Program-made: the position numbers and the translations under genes
The notes under the pieces: generated by a model
The model's database searches: none
Told to the model about the DNA's origin: nothing
What the model saw: the letters and a program-made list of their open reading frames with translations, nothing else
Source of the DNA: Eonycteris spelaea
Taxonomy: Eukaryota; Chordata; Mammalia; Chiroptera; Pteropodidae
Assembly: GCA_003508835.1 (NCBI GenBank)
Contig: PUFA01000081.1
Location: 5,766,001-5,830,000 of the forward strand
Direction: 5' to 3'
DNA length: 64,000 nt
Shown: positions 55,051 through 64,000 of the stretch, piece after piece
How positions within the stretch are numbered: the stretch's first letter is position 1
How the letters are laid out: every line of letters begins with the position of its first letter

Positions 55051-55246
55051 AACAGCATTTGTGGGAATGCATAGTGTGAGCTGGGGTCCCCAGCTCACAC
55101 GGACGTGCACATGAGCCCTGAGTTTGATGGGGTGGCTACTCAGAGACCTCTCACAACTGTGAGGTCTGAAGGATTTTCCTAACCACCTCCGTAAACCTTT
55201 CTCGGTCACTCAGTCATACTGCTGCATGCTCTGTGCTCTGTTCCTC

Positions 55247-55294
55247 TGTCCTGTCCTGTCCTGTCCTGTCCTGCCTTGTCCTGTCCTGTCCTGG
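55247..55294. repeat. (TGTCC)n pentanucleotide microsatellite
   Basis: Nine or so TGTCC units with one TGCCT/TTGTCC interruption at about 55272-55280. Confidence 0.95.
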
Positions 55295-55754
55295 GCCAGG
55301 AGGAGGCATCCATTTACCCAGAGCTTCTATACCATAGTTCTGTTAAGACTTCTTCCCTCTTCCTCCTGGGTCTTTGACATGTGCTGAAGTTCATCAGTGC
55401 CACCACTTGATAGAAACTCTCCAGGGCACCTCAGGGTTCCTATCTTATCTGTGAAACCTGTCTGCCAGCTTCTCTCACCCTTCCCTCTCTTCCTCATTCC
55501 CCTCCACAAATGTTTATTTAACATCAGTGAGTCTGGGGAAAACAGAACTAAGCCAGAGCATTCCAAGGCAACCCCTTCCCCACAATTTCCAGGTACATTT
55601 GTTTGAGACCCTGCAGGCCATCTTGGGAGTCACTCTTCAGCCCTCTCCACTTCCAAATGTCCATCAAAGCAGGCTGCTCCAGGTAACCCCAGAACCCTGG
55701 TTCTCACCCCACATGCCAAGCTCTCAGATATCTATTGCTAACTGATATCTGATA
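55295..55754. other. Unassigned interval
   Basis: No gene. Overlapping short frames on both strands at 55327-55745 are not conserved-looking. Confidence 0.4.
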
Positions 55755-55880
55755 TCTCCTGTTGCATGTCATCCTCCCAACAACCTGTAAGTGGATATGA
55801 TTACTTCCCAGATATAATCAGTTAATGGTGGTATCCAGACCCAAAACTAGATCTGGACTCTCTCCTATTGCACCACAACT
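55755..55880 (-). mobile_element. MIR SINE fragment, antisense
   Basis: ATCCTCCCAACAACCTGTAA GTGG, TTACTTCCCAGATATAATCA and CTGGACTCTCTCCTATTGCA CCAC match the MIR complement. Confidence 0.6.
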
Positions 55881-56039
55881 GGTTCCATATTGGCTTCTTG
55901 GCAGGAGCAGCATAGCACAGAGAAAGAGACTTGTCCTTGAGGAACAGGAGACCCTGGAACTAGCCCCAGTCATGGGGAACCATGCCAACTCCTACCTTTC
56001 TCCAGGTTTTGAGTCACTCACCTAATTGGAAGCTTCGTG
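55881..56039. other. Unassigned short interval
   Basis: No supported feature. Confidence 0.4.
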
Positions 56040-56112
56040 TTGGATAATAATACTATTAACAGCCTCCTTTTCCTAAGTCCTTATACAATGCTGGGCACTC
56101 TACCAAGTGGAT
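56040..56112 (-). mobile_element. MIR scrap, antisense
   Basis: ATACTATTAACAGCCTCCTT TTCC and ATACAATGCTGGGCACTCTA CC resemble the MIR 3' complement. Very short and decayed. Confidence 0.4.
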
Positions 56113-56114
56113 TG

Positions 56115-56300
56115 GACTGGTTGGGAATATGGACTCTAAATTCATATCTTGGCCTATCACTTACTCACGAGTGACCTCTTCAAGGTACTTAAGTTTTCTC
56201 AGTGTCCTTATCTGTAATGTGAGGATAATAAGGATACCTATTTCAGAGTTGCCCAGAAGTGTTAGTTAGTACAGATAAAGGTACTTAAGCTGCTTTTGTA
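56115..56300 (+). mobile_element. MIR SINE
   Basis: GGGAATATGGACTCTAAATT C, CACTTACTCACGAGTGACC, AAGTTTTCTCAGTGTCCTTA TCTGTAATGTGAGG and ACCTATTTCAGAGTTGCCCA GAAG match MIR in sense orientation. Confidence 0.8.
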
Positions 56301-56324
56301 TTTGGATTTTGTTGTTGCTCTCCT

Positions 56325-56543
56325 TATAATTCTTACCTTAATTGTGTCATTTAATACTTTCAGCAACCCTCCGAAGAAGAGACTATGATTTCTATTTTAC
56401 AGACAGGGAAACTTAGGCTTAGCAAAGCTAAGTAACTTGCCCAAGGCCATATAGCCAGTTAAGTGTAAGACTAGATTTGAAACCAGGTTTGCCTGACTCC
56501 GCTGTCCAGGTTCTCACCCCCTGCTATACATTATCCCACTGCA
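56325..56543 (-). mobile_element. MIR SINE, antisense
   Basis: CTATTTTACAGACAGGGAAA CTTAGGC, TAAGTAACTTGCCCAAGGCC ATATAGCC, AGATTTGAAACCAGGTTTGC CTGACTCC and TGCTATACATTATCCCACTG form one of the best-kept MIR copies here. Confidence 0.92.
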
Positions 56544-56544
56544 T

Positions 56545-56737
56545 CAGGGATTCCCATCCTCATCACTATGACATTTGGGGCCAGTTGGGGGTTGTCTTGT
56601 GCACTGTAGGATATTTAGCAACATCCCTGGTCTCTACTCACACGACACCAGTAGCATCCTACTCCAGTTATGACAACCAATAATATCTCGAGATATTAAC
56701 GAATATTCACTGGAGGGCAAAGTTGCCCCAAATGAGA
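56545..56737 (-). mobile_element. MER5A hAT-Charlie element, antisense
   Basis: ATGACATTTGGGGCCAGTTG, GTCTTGTGCACTGTAGGATA TTTAGCAACATCCCTGG, CCAGTAGCATCCTACTCCAG TTATGACAACCAATAATATC TC and GGGCAAAGTTGCCCC match the complement of MER5A over nearly its whole 189 bp. Confidence 0.88.
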
Positions 56738-58279
56738 TGCAAGATGCTCCCTAAAGTCAATTTCACTCTAACATTCTCCATTTCTACTTCTATTAGAACT
56801 CTGACCAAGTGACATCCTCCAGGAGAGCAGAGAGGTTGGTTGTGCTGTTTATCACACAAAATAATCAAATACCTAATAGAAAACCTTCTTCCGGGACGTG
56901 CCTACTTCATTCTTATCGAGTGGCAGCTAGTTCAGCTGGCTGCCACCCTTGTGCTAATTAAAGAAAGGTGCTCCCATTCCACAAATTACTGCATTACATT
57001 TCTTCACCTTTTAACATCTTTGAAGTTGGCATGTGCCTTATAATCAATGACCTATTAAGATTTGATTGGCAGTACCTTGTCTTTGTTAGTTGTACATAAA
57101 ATAGTGGTACATCTCACAATCCGGAGCATCTTAAATGTGCTAATACACAATTTTCAAAGCCCTACCTGCCACATACACACACACACTCCCACCCCGGAGA
57201 ACACAAATTAGAAAAAGTCACCAAGTCTGAGCAGATGTGGCCAAAAAAGGCCATGGCCTGGCAAGTGGACAGGGCATTGGTGTGAAGAAAAAAGTGTCCC
57301 TTCCTGCAGGTAGACATGATGCACAAGGCTTAAGAGAGAGCACAAGCTGCATTTCACCCCAGAGGCATTTGTGTAACACACAACCTCGCAACAATACATG
57401 GTGACCCTGTTATCCCTCATGATTCACTGACCCCAGCGGCTAAAAATTAAAACATCGTCAGAGACCACTGGATATTGTATGGCTTCTCAAAGCCAGAAAT
57501 AATTTCAAGTCACAATTTCTTAAAACGGTTTTCAAACCCCAACAAAGCAGGTTGTTTTATAGACTGAGAATGCCAGCCAATTACCTACAACTCAAAGGCA
57601 AATGAATAAACATCCACGATATAATATACTTTTTTAGAAAAAGGAAAATGCTCCCTTAACAGGAGACAAATGTAGCAAAACATCTATTAATATTTTTCCC
57701 AAAAAAAGAATGAGTTAGTGTAAAACTAGGAAGGACAACAGCTATGCATCTTTCTCTGTCTTTGTAAAATACAGGCTTCCTTAAAATTGATGTGATTACT
57801 TGTGAAGCCAACGTTTCCCTATTTTTTCTTCTTTGATAGCTGTGTGTGCCTTAATGTGCTTTAAACGTGTAATAAAAATATAATGAAAAACATACATTTA
57901 TTCAATGTGGCTGCTACAGCATATGCTATAAAGCCCGAATCCTATAAAGCTGAATTTTATGGCATTTCTTAAACCTGTTCCTTCTAGTTATAGCCACCCT
58001 ACAATATTGGTCAGAATTTAGTGCTTCTCTCTCCCACCTCCATCTCTCGAGGAAATTACTGAGCTTGAGCAACCAGTTCCTATTCCTGCTTCTTCCAGAC
58101 TAACTCCCACATTATACCTTAACTCCCTCTTCTTCTCAGCCTCTCCCCCTCATATCCCACCAAAAAGACATCCATGCTAGGGATGGCTTGACAGAAAATT
58201 CATCCCAAAAGCATATGAACAGGCTCCCTGAGCCAAAAAAACGAATTTTACATTAAAATGTTAAACACTGATATAAGAT
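56738..58279. other. Repeat-poor interval, candidate conserved noncoding DNA
   Basis: About 1.5 kb with no named repeat and no gene. 56880-57170 and 57780-57990 have balanced, non-repetitive sequence with homeodomain-like ATTA cores (CTAATTAAAG, TGCTAATACAC), the texture often seen in conserved noncoding elements. A short inverted repeat lies at 56920-56946. A few CA units lie at 57175-57187. Function is inferred from texture only. Confidence 0.3.
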
Positions 58280-58494
58280 AATGGCTCAGTAAACTACAAC
58301 TGCAGGTCAAATTTGGGCCTCTTGATTTTACAAATAAAGTTTTACTGAGATACAGCCTTGTTTGTTTAGATATTATCTATAGCTGTTTTTATGCTATTAA
58401 GGCAGAGTTGAGTAGTTGTAACAGAAATTGTATCACCCCAAAAGCCTAACACATTTAATATCTGGTCCTTTACAGAAAAAGTTGCCAACCCCTG
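58280..58494 (+). mobile_element. hAT-Charlie MITE (MER20/MER3 class), near complete
   Basis: TTTTACAAATAAAGTTTTAC TGAGATACAGCC, ATAGCTGTTTTTATGCTATT AAGGCAGAGTTGAGTAGTTG and TTTACAGAAAAAGTTGCCAA CCCCTG match the consensus to its right terminus. Confidence 0.88.
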
Positions 58495-58499
58495 TGTCA

Positions 58500-58715
58500 G
58501 AGCCAGGTCTTCAGAGCTAGAATACCTGTGTTCACATCCCAGCTCTGCTTTTCAACTCTGGCTTTTGGGTGAGCTAGTTAACCTATCTGTGCTTCAATTT
58601 CCCTGTAAGTAAAACGGAGATTATGAAGAGAACCTACATCATAGGGTTGCTGTGAAAATGCATAATACTTAGACTTATGCCTTGCACAGCTGTGGTATGA
58701 GCTCAAGTGTTTGGT
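58500..58715 (+). mobile_element. MIR SINE
   Basis: GAGCTAGAATACCTGTGTTC ACATCCCAGCTCTGC (B box region), GTGAGCTAGTTAACCTATCT GTGCTTCAATTTCCCTGTAA G and CATAGGGTTGCTGTGAAAAT GC follow MIR in sense orientation. Confidence 0.88.
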
Positions 58716-59424
58716 GTTGTCAATCCACGTCCTTTGCTCATCAGCATTTTTTCTGTTTTACTCCCCAAATAAGAGGAAAGTTAATTTACCATTCCCTGTC
58801 TTTCTTTCTTAACATTTCTGTGTCTTCTCAATCCACTGCCTGTCCTACATCTTGCCACTCCAATAAGACATCTCAGATTTGCATTGAGTTCTCCACATGA
58901 TCAAATGCTACCACCTCTGAAATCATTATTCCATTCCACTTTTCAGTAAATTCTGATACCATGGACCACACCCATCATGGGGGTAGACTTCCTCCCTGGG
59001 AATATCCACCCAAGGGTGGGGACTGACTGCAACAATTGCTGTATATTCTCATGCTTTAGAGAAAATCAGTTCTTCCCTGCCTGCACTCAGCTCATCATGA
59101 AAGCTGTGTTGAGAAAGAATGCTCTCACAGAGGCCACATTCTACCCACACAAAGTGAGCCATGCAAGCCCCCAGTCTTCACTCTGATATATGCCTTAATG
59201 ACAGGATCTTTGATTATCCCACACAGAACTGAAAATAACTTGTCATCTTTGAAAATAATTGTCATAGTTTGGGTTCCCACAAAAAAAGCAGTCCCTGAGA
59301 CAAGATTAGAATGTAAGTCATTTATCTAGAAGGAATCTTGGGAAATATTAGAAGAGAGGAGGGAGTAAAGCAGAGAAGAGTAGAAGACCAATAGAAGGTA
59401 TATACTTAGGTAACTTATAGACAA
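58716..59424. other. Unassigned interval
   Basis: No gene. 59260-59420 may be part of an old repeat that continues after the L1 at about 59930-60190, but the family is unknown. Confidence 0.35.
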
Positions 59425-59916
59425 TTGGATAAAGAAGTTATGCTTTATATATACAATAGAATATTACTTAGCCATAAAAACATGAAATCTTACCATTCAC
59501 AATAACATGAAATGGACCATTCATAATAACCTAGAGGTTATTATGCTAAATGAAATGTCAGACAGAGAAAGTTAAATACAAAACGATTTCATTTATATAC
59601 AGAATCTAAAGAACAAAAAGAACAAACTAATCAAAAACAGACTTACAAATATAGAGGACAATCTGGTGAAGGGTAGAGAGGAGAGGGTTAGGAGTGCTAG
59701 GGAAAGAAGTGAATGGTTAAAAAGAACAAATTAGTAGATGATAGATGGTCACAGAGATGGGGAACACAGTATAGGGAATGCAGTTAGCATTAATGTAATG
59801 GCTAGGTGTAGAGCCAGAGGAGAAAAAGAGCAAATAGGGGGATCGCTTTATAAACTATATAAATATCTACCCAATGTACTGTATACTTGAAACTAATAAT
59901 AAAATTAAAAAAAAAA
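59425..59916 (+). mobile_element. L1 LINE 3' end
   Basis: TATACAATAGAATATTACTT AGCC, GAAATGGACCATTCATAATA ACC, GTTATTATGCTAAATGAAAT GTCAGACAGAGAAAG, AGAGGACAATCTGGTGAAGG and CACCCAATGTACTG-like CTACCCAATGTACTGTATAC TTGAAACTAATAATAAAATT precede an A-rich tail ending near 59916. 5'-truncated. Confidence 0.9.
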
Positions 59917-60769
59917 AGAATGGTTAGCAGGGGCTTAATTCTGATGGAGTTATTTTAGTTATGCTCTGAACACACTGCATCACAGTCTACAAGTTCGTGG
60001 TAAGGGGAAGCTTCCTCTGGAGGCTCCATCCACCAGTTTTGATCAGTTATTGGTTGAAGAATATTCCCTTGAGGTGTTAATTATCTGGCCTGCACAGCCT
60101 GCCAGGCCACAGGGATGCAACTGGGAGTCAGACTAGAGGGCACTGAAATGGTAAAAAGGCAAGGATATGGTCACCTGCAGCATCATATACAATATTGTAT
60201 CAAATAAATTAATCCCCACCCCCCAATGAAAGAAGGGGATAGCACTGGGGTGAGGTGAGATTGAAATTTTATGTAGAAATTAAAACGCTTATTAAACAAA
60301 GCTGCCATGTGGCTGTTAGGAAACAATTGCATTACCCAAAGGCAACTGAAAATGCTTGAATTTGAAACAAATAGTATTTATTCTTCTGATAGAATTGCTC
60401 TGGGCTGTTTAAAATAAGAGCAGGTCACTACCTTCAAGGTATTTTTAATGTTACTAGGCTGTCAATCAAGTTCTGTTTTCATTTCATTTGTCTTAGAAGA
60501 AAATGTCCCCCTTTCTTTGCACTTAAGATGCATTATTTCTCCTCACTAGTACTACAGGAGAAAAAAAAAAAGAAAAAACTGTCCTTATAATGACATATCA
60601 AGTTTTTTACACTTTTATTTTCCTTCACGTAAGCACAATTAACACCTTAAAGTTAGTTTGGACTATTTTGTACAATGCAATACATGAAAGACAAACATTT
60701 TTAACATTAAGCAGCCATTTTAAATTCATTCATTGTATGGCCATTGTTCAGGCACTCATTCAATCAAAT
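59917..60769. other. Unassigned, repeat-poor interval
   Basis: No gene. 60250-60520 looks like unique sequence. 60560-60576 carries an A run. Confidence 0.35.
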
Positions 60770-60880
60770 CTAGTTTTCTGAATATTTATTGTGTCATTTG
60801 TTAAAGGTAGGAGGAGAATGTTTAAAAATTTAATAAGCCATAATCTCTGCCTTTAAAGAGTTTAAAGTATAAATATGTTG
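60770..60880 (-). mobile_element. L2-like 3' fragment, antisense
   Basis: GAATATTTATTGTGTCATTT G and ATAATCTCTGCCTTTAAAGA GTTTAAAG resemble the L2 3' complement. Weak. Confidence 0.45.
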
Positions 60881-62164
60881 CAGAGAGCATTTGTTATTTT
60901 AGGTCTGCCTAGCATCTTTCTCTCTCTTTTGGTAATGGCACCCTAATCTCAGAACATATAGTCCCAACTCCAATTCCAATACTAGGTCATTTGACCCAGG
61001 TCAGTATATCAGCTTACTGAATACTCTAAGACACAATGATTGGTTCAGAGGTAACCTTATGCTCATTTTTCCTATTATGTAGGACCTTCCAGGAAAAGGA
61101 ACTTCTTCCTTTTTCTGTTGAATGTGCGCCAAAAATGATTTAGGCTGGAGCTCCTGCCGCCATTTGCTCCCCTAAGAGGAGAGGCTATCTGAGAATGCAG
61201 CTAAAACAGAGGAAGTAGAGCTGAAGAGATGAAATGAAAATGGAATCTTGATGGCACTGTTAACGCCCTGGACCAAACACGCCCCCTCACTGTACATTTT
61301 AGCAATGGGACCCAATAATGTCCCTTTTATGGCCAGGCCAATTCATGATAGATTTTCTGATAAACAGAAGTTTAACTGACTTAAAATGAAATAAGATGGT
61401 AATTTCTGAAGAGGAATTTCAGATGTCCATTAATTCCATAAGACAATAAAATGTGGCTATTAAGCGATTAAATGTGTCCTTAGGATGTAATAACAGAAAT
61501 GTAGAGTATAGAACCACAGAGATGTGGTTCTTGATCTTAATCATGGCTAGTTGGACCACAATTAGAATATTCACAGATTCGGAGTATATCACTAGACAAG
61601 TGGAAGATATTCATAGGATGGACAGCAGGATGAGGCAGTTTCTGAAAATCATAAGAATGACTGAAATACTTGAGATGTTTATCTAAGAGAAAAAAAATAA
61701 GAAAAGTAATAATTTTATCATTATTTTTACAATTACCTAATTGTCTGAGTGATAGGGACATTTTGAGGGCCAAAAAATCAATAATGCCTTGCTTTTAAAT
61801 GTGTCTCAAGCCCGCCTTTGGCTTTCGGCTTAGGCTGAGGGACTGAAAATCTGACAACATGCTTTGTTGGTTTGTGAAAGTAAGACTAAAAGCAGAATTA
61901 ATCAATGCTACTTGAAAGTTAATGCTGTTACAGGCAATACTGGAGTATTAGATGTTGTCCATTCATCCACTGTTGCCTGGTCTCATTTATCACTAAAGGT
62001 AACTGTGCCGAAGCAGTTCTTATGTCAGCACAACCAGTTTCCCTAACAAACTGAAACTTAAAGGAATAAACGCTATAATGTAACAGTTGCCCAATCAATG
62101 CAATCACAGCCCTGCCCACAGCTTTTTCAATCTTATGTAACTAAACAGCATATTCCAGCACTAG
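60881..62164. other. Repeat-poor interval, candidate conserved noncoding DNA
   Basis: About 1.3 kb with no named repeat or gene. 61230-61480 and 61790-62130 are non-repetitive with ATTA/TAAT cores and no microsatellites. Short open frames on both strands (60-78 codons) are not protein-like. Confidence 0.3.
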
Positions 62165-62350
62165 GGGATTTATTTAGCAAACATTTTTGGAGTACCTAAT
62201 GATCATAGGACATTGCGAAAATAAACTCTTGCTGGATATATACTTCATCAGGATACAATTTATGCCCTTAAAGAACTTACCAATTAGTGTAAGTGACATT
62301 GCATACATAAGAGAAGCACAAGGGTAGATCAGAGAAGGCATCTAAGCAAC
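62165..62350 (-). mobile_element. L2 LINE 3' end, antisense
   Basis: TTTATTTAGCAAACATTTTT GGAGTACC, TATGCCCTTAAAGAACTTAC CAATTAG and AAGCACAAGGGTAGATCAGA GAAGGC fit the antisense L2 terminus and 3' UTR. Confidence 0.7.
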
Positions 62351-62689
62351 ATTAATGTCTCAATTCCTCTTTCTCTTGCTCTAGGCAGACACTGCTAACA
62401 ACCATGACAATCCTTCCCATTGAGCCTAGATACAATTTCAGAATCCTCCTCAACACAACTTTCCAGATAGCTATTATTAATCAAACAGATTTTGTTCCTG
62501 AAATAAAATCTACTTGCCATACCTTACTTAGAGTTTGTAGGGAGAAGAGGATGGTTCCTACTGCAGAGGTTGCTGAAAGAGCAGCTAGAATGTCTCCACA
62601 TAGAGATTTAAGTAACACTGTCACCATATGGAAAAAAAACAACCTGAACCATGACTGAGGTGGGAAAGAAAGAGTTGTGAAGTTTGACT
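62351..62689. other. Unassigned interval
   Basis: No gene. An 84-codon frame (62404-62658) has no recognised motif. Confidence 0.4.
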
Positions 62690-63245
62690 ACAGTCTACGA
62701 GAGTGGAGATGAGGCTGGAAGTAGGTGACTGAGACCTTAGGTGCTACAATAGCAACTAGAAGTTATTTGGTAAGTAAAGGAACCATCAAAAAAAATTATA
62801 TCAGGGAAGTGTTATTTTAGAAATATCAATGGCTGGATTCTAGGACAAACAAGAACAGGAGACTAAAATAAATTAAAATACAGTGCGATGAATTAAACAA
62901 TTGAAACATAAAGAGGAGAGAGTATGTAGGTCTGATAATGAAATTAAAACAAAATGACAGTTGGAAGAAGAATCATGAAGGAAAAGAGGCAGCAAGGATG
63001 GTGTTCTGGCCGGGAGAGTGGAAGGCTGAGGAGGGGGAAAGCAGTCCGAGTGAGAGGGTATGGTATCATTAGCTAAGTAGAGAAGGCTAGTCCTGTTTGG
63101 AGCATACTGAGCTTGAAGTGTGACAAGACATCCTATTGAGATTTCAAGGTAGAAATTGAAAATACAGCCCTGCAACTTGAGGTGAAATAGAAGGTAGAGA
63201 CATGGAAGTGAGAGCTCCAGTCCTGAGAAAGTAGAAGCTAGGTGT
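62690..63245 (-). mobile_element. L2 LINE 3' UTR, antisense
   Basis: GGAGCATACTGAGCTTGAAG TGTGACAAGACATCCTATTG AG and AGGTAGAAATTGAAAATACA GCCC correspond to the antisense L2 region with consensus 'gagtttgaggtgcctgtgggacatcc'. The left part is weaker. Confidence 0.6.
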
Positions 63246-63860
63246 GAAGAAGAGGAAGGACGGCCAAGGGCCTACCTGAAATAAAGGCTATGTTTAGCGA
63301 GCAGTCTGAAGGAAGAATCACTTGAAGAAACCAGAATCGGGGCACACTGGTTTCTGAGATAATAGCTCCTATTTAGGGCTATAGATGATTTTGAATCAAA
63401 TAGGATCTTTGAGGGGGAGTGCGGAGGGAGGGAGCAAGCCCCTTTACCAGTCTTGGCACTGACTGTTAGAGTGGTCATCTAGAGGCCAATGTCAAAATCA
63501 CTCACTTCTTGGACCCATGGACCTCAGGATAGAGAGAACAGTGCACAGAGATATGAAAAAAATTATTCAGCTACAGATTCAGGTCCAAGCCAAACTGGCC
63601 TCCCAGGGCCATCCACTCATGTACCCAAATCCATTTATCACAACCATTTAAGTCAAGCCTTGGCTTGTAGCTGGGGATGCAGAGTGAATGAAACCCAGGC
63701 CCTTCAAATCCAGCACTTGCTAACACTTGAAAATGTTAACAAAAATGTGACAAACAAAACAATTTGTCTATGCAATGGCAAGGGTAATCAAAAGCTAACC
63801 AAGTCTAAGAGTTCTTCTTTGACTTTCAAGGGCCATGTACTGGGCCCGATACCATTAAGT
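63246..63860. other. Unassigned interval
   Basis: No gene. A 155-codon plus-strand frame (63489-63956) crosses this stretch and then the tetranucleotide repeat. It has no homology that I recognise. Confidence 0.4.
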
Positions 63861-63928
63861 CTGGATGGATGGAGGAAGGATGGATGGATGGATGGATGGA
63901 TGGATGGATGGATGGATGGAAGGAAGGA
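63861..63928. repeat. (ATGG)n tetranucleotide microsatellite
   Basis: About 16 TGGA/ATGG units with one GGAAGGA interruption near 63872, passing into AAGG units. Confidence 0.96.
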
Positions 63929-64000
63929 ACATGTTGATAATAGTAATGTGGAATAATTAAAGTTAGCATCTTTCTCATCTCCCTGCTAGCTAAAGATACT

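Noticed and set aside
63489..63956. 155-codon plus-strand open frame, longest in the window
   Set aside because: The last third is translated (ATGG)n giving WMDG repeats, and the rest has no recognisable domain and no splice or promoter context.

Overview
The window looks like an intergenic or deep-intronic stretch of a placental mammal genome. It is AT-rich, has no convincing protein-coding exon, and is packed with old interspersed repeats. None of the longest open frames (150, 155 and 128 codons) behaves like a gene. Two run through repeat or microsatellite sequence, and the third (near 4.5-4.9 kb) is at best a retropseudogene relic that I cannot name. Bacterial-style features (operons, ribosome binding sites, CRISPR, riboswitches) are absent and not expected.

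The most diagnostic content is three SINE copies whose bodies are near-complete 5S rRNA sequences with A-rich tails, at about 7.8 kb (minus), 22.3 kb (plus) and 48.1 kb (plus). They share substitutions relative to canonical 5S, so they are copies of one SINE lineage and not independent 5S pseudogenes. 5S-derived SINEs are rare in mammals and were described in fruit bats (the MEG-RS/MEG-RL families) and in springhare. Together with a bat/laurasiatherian-looking L1 5' UTR and the lack of Alu or B1, this suggests a fruit bat (Pteropodidae). That assignment is an inference.

Layout: 0-5 kb has an L1 ORF2 fragment, L2-like sequence, a MaLR LTR and MIR. 5-9 kb has L2/MIR fragments and a MaLR LTR broken by a 5S SINE. 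9-13 kb has a MIR broken by a TA-flanked mini-transposon, several hAT-Charlie elements, a MaLR LTR and a CG/CA tract. 13-16 kb has long L2 sequence and an ERVL-type LTR. 16-24 kb has L2, MaLR and hAT elements and a long L2 broken by the second SINE. 24-28 kb has two opposing L1 3' fragments. 28-34 kb is mostly unassigned. 34-41 kb has a hAT element broken by an L1, L2/MIR fragments and an ERV-type LTR. 41.8-45.2 kb has a rearranged L1 that keeps its 5' UTR, followed by a long L2. 46.7-52.1 kb is an L1-dense block with the third SINE, a MaLR LTR and a 5'-inverted L1. 52-64 kb has LTR-like remnants, clusters of MIR/MER5A, an L1 3' end, L2, and two repeat-poor stretches (56.8-58.2 and 60.0-62.1 kb) that are the best places to look for conserved regulatory DNA.

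Repeat names come from recognising consensus phrases by eye, and boundaries are approximate (usually within 10-40 bases). Where I could not decide between family names I say so. No gene network can be described. What the window does offer is a layered insertion history, with several nestings whose order is readable from interrupted elements and target duplications.
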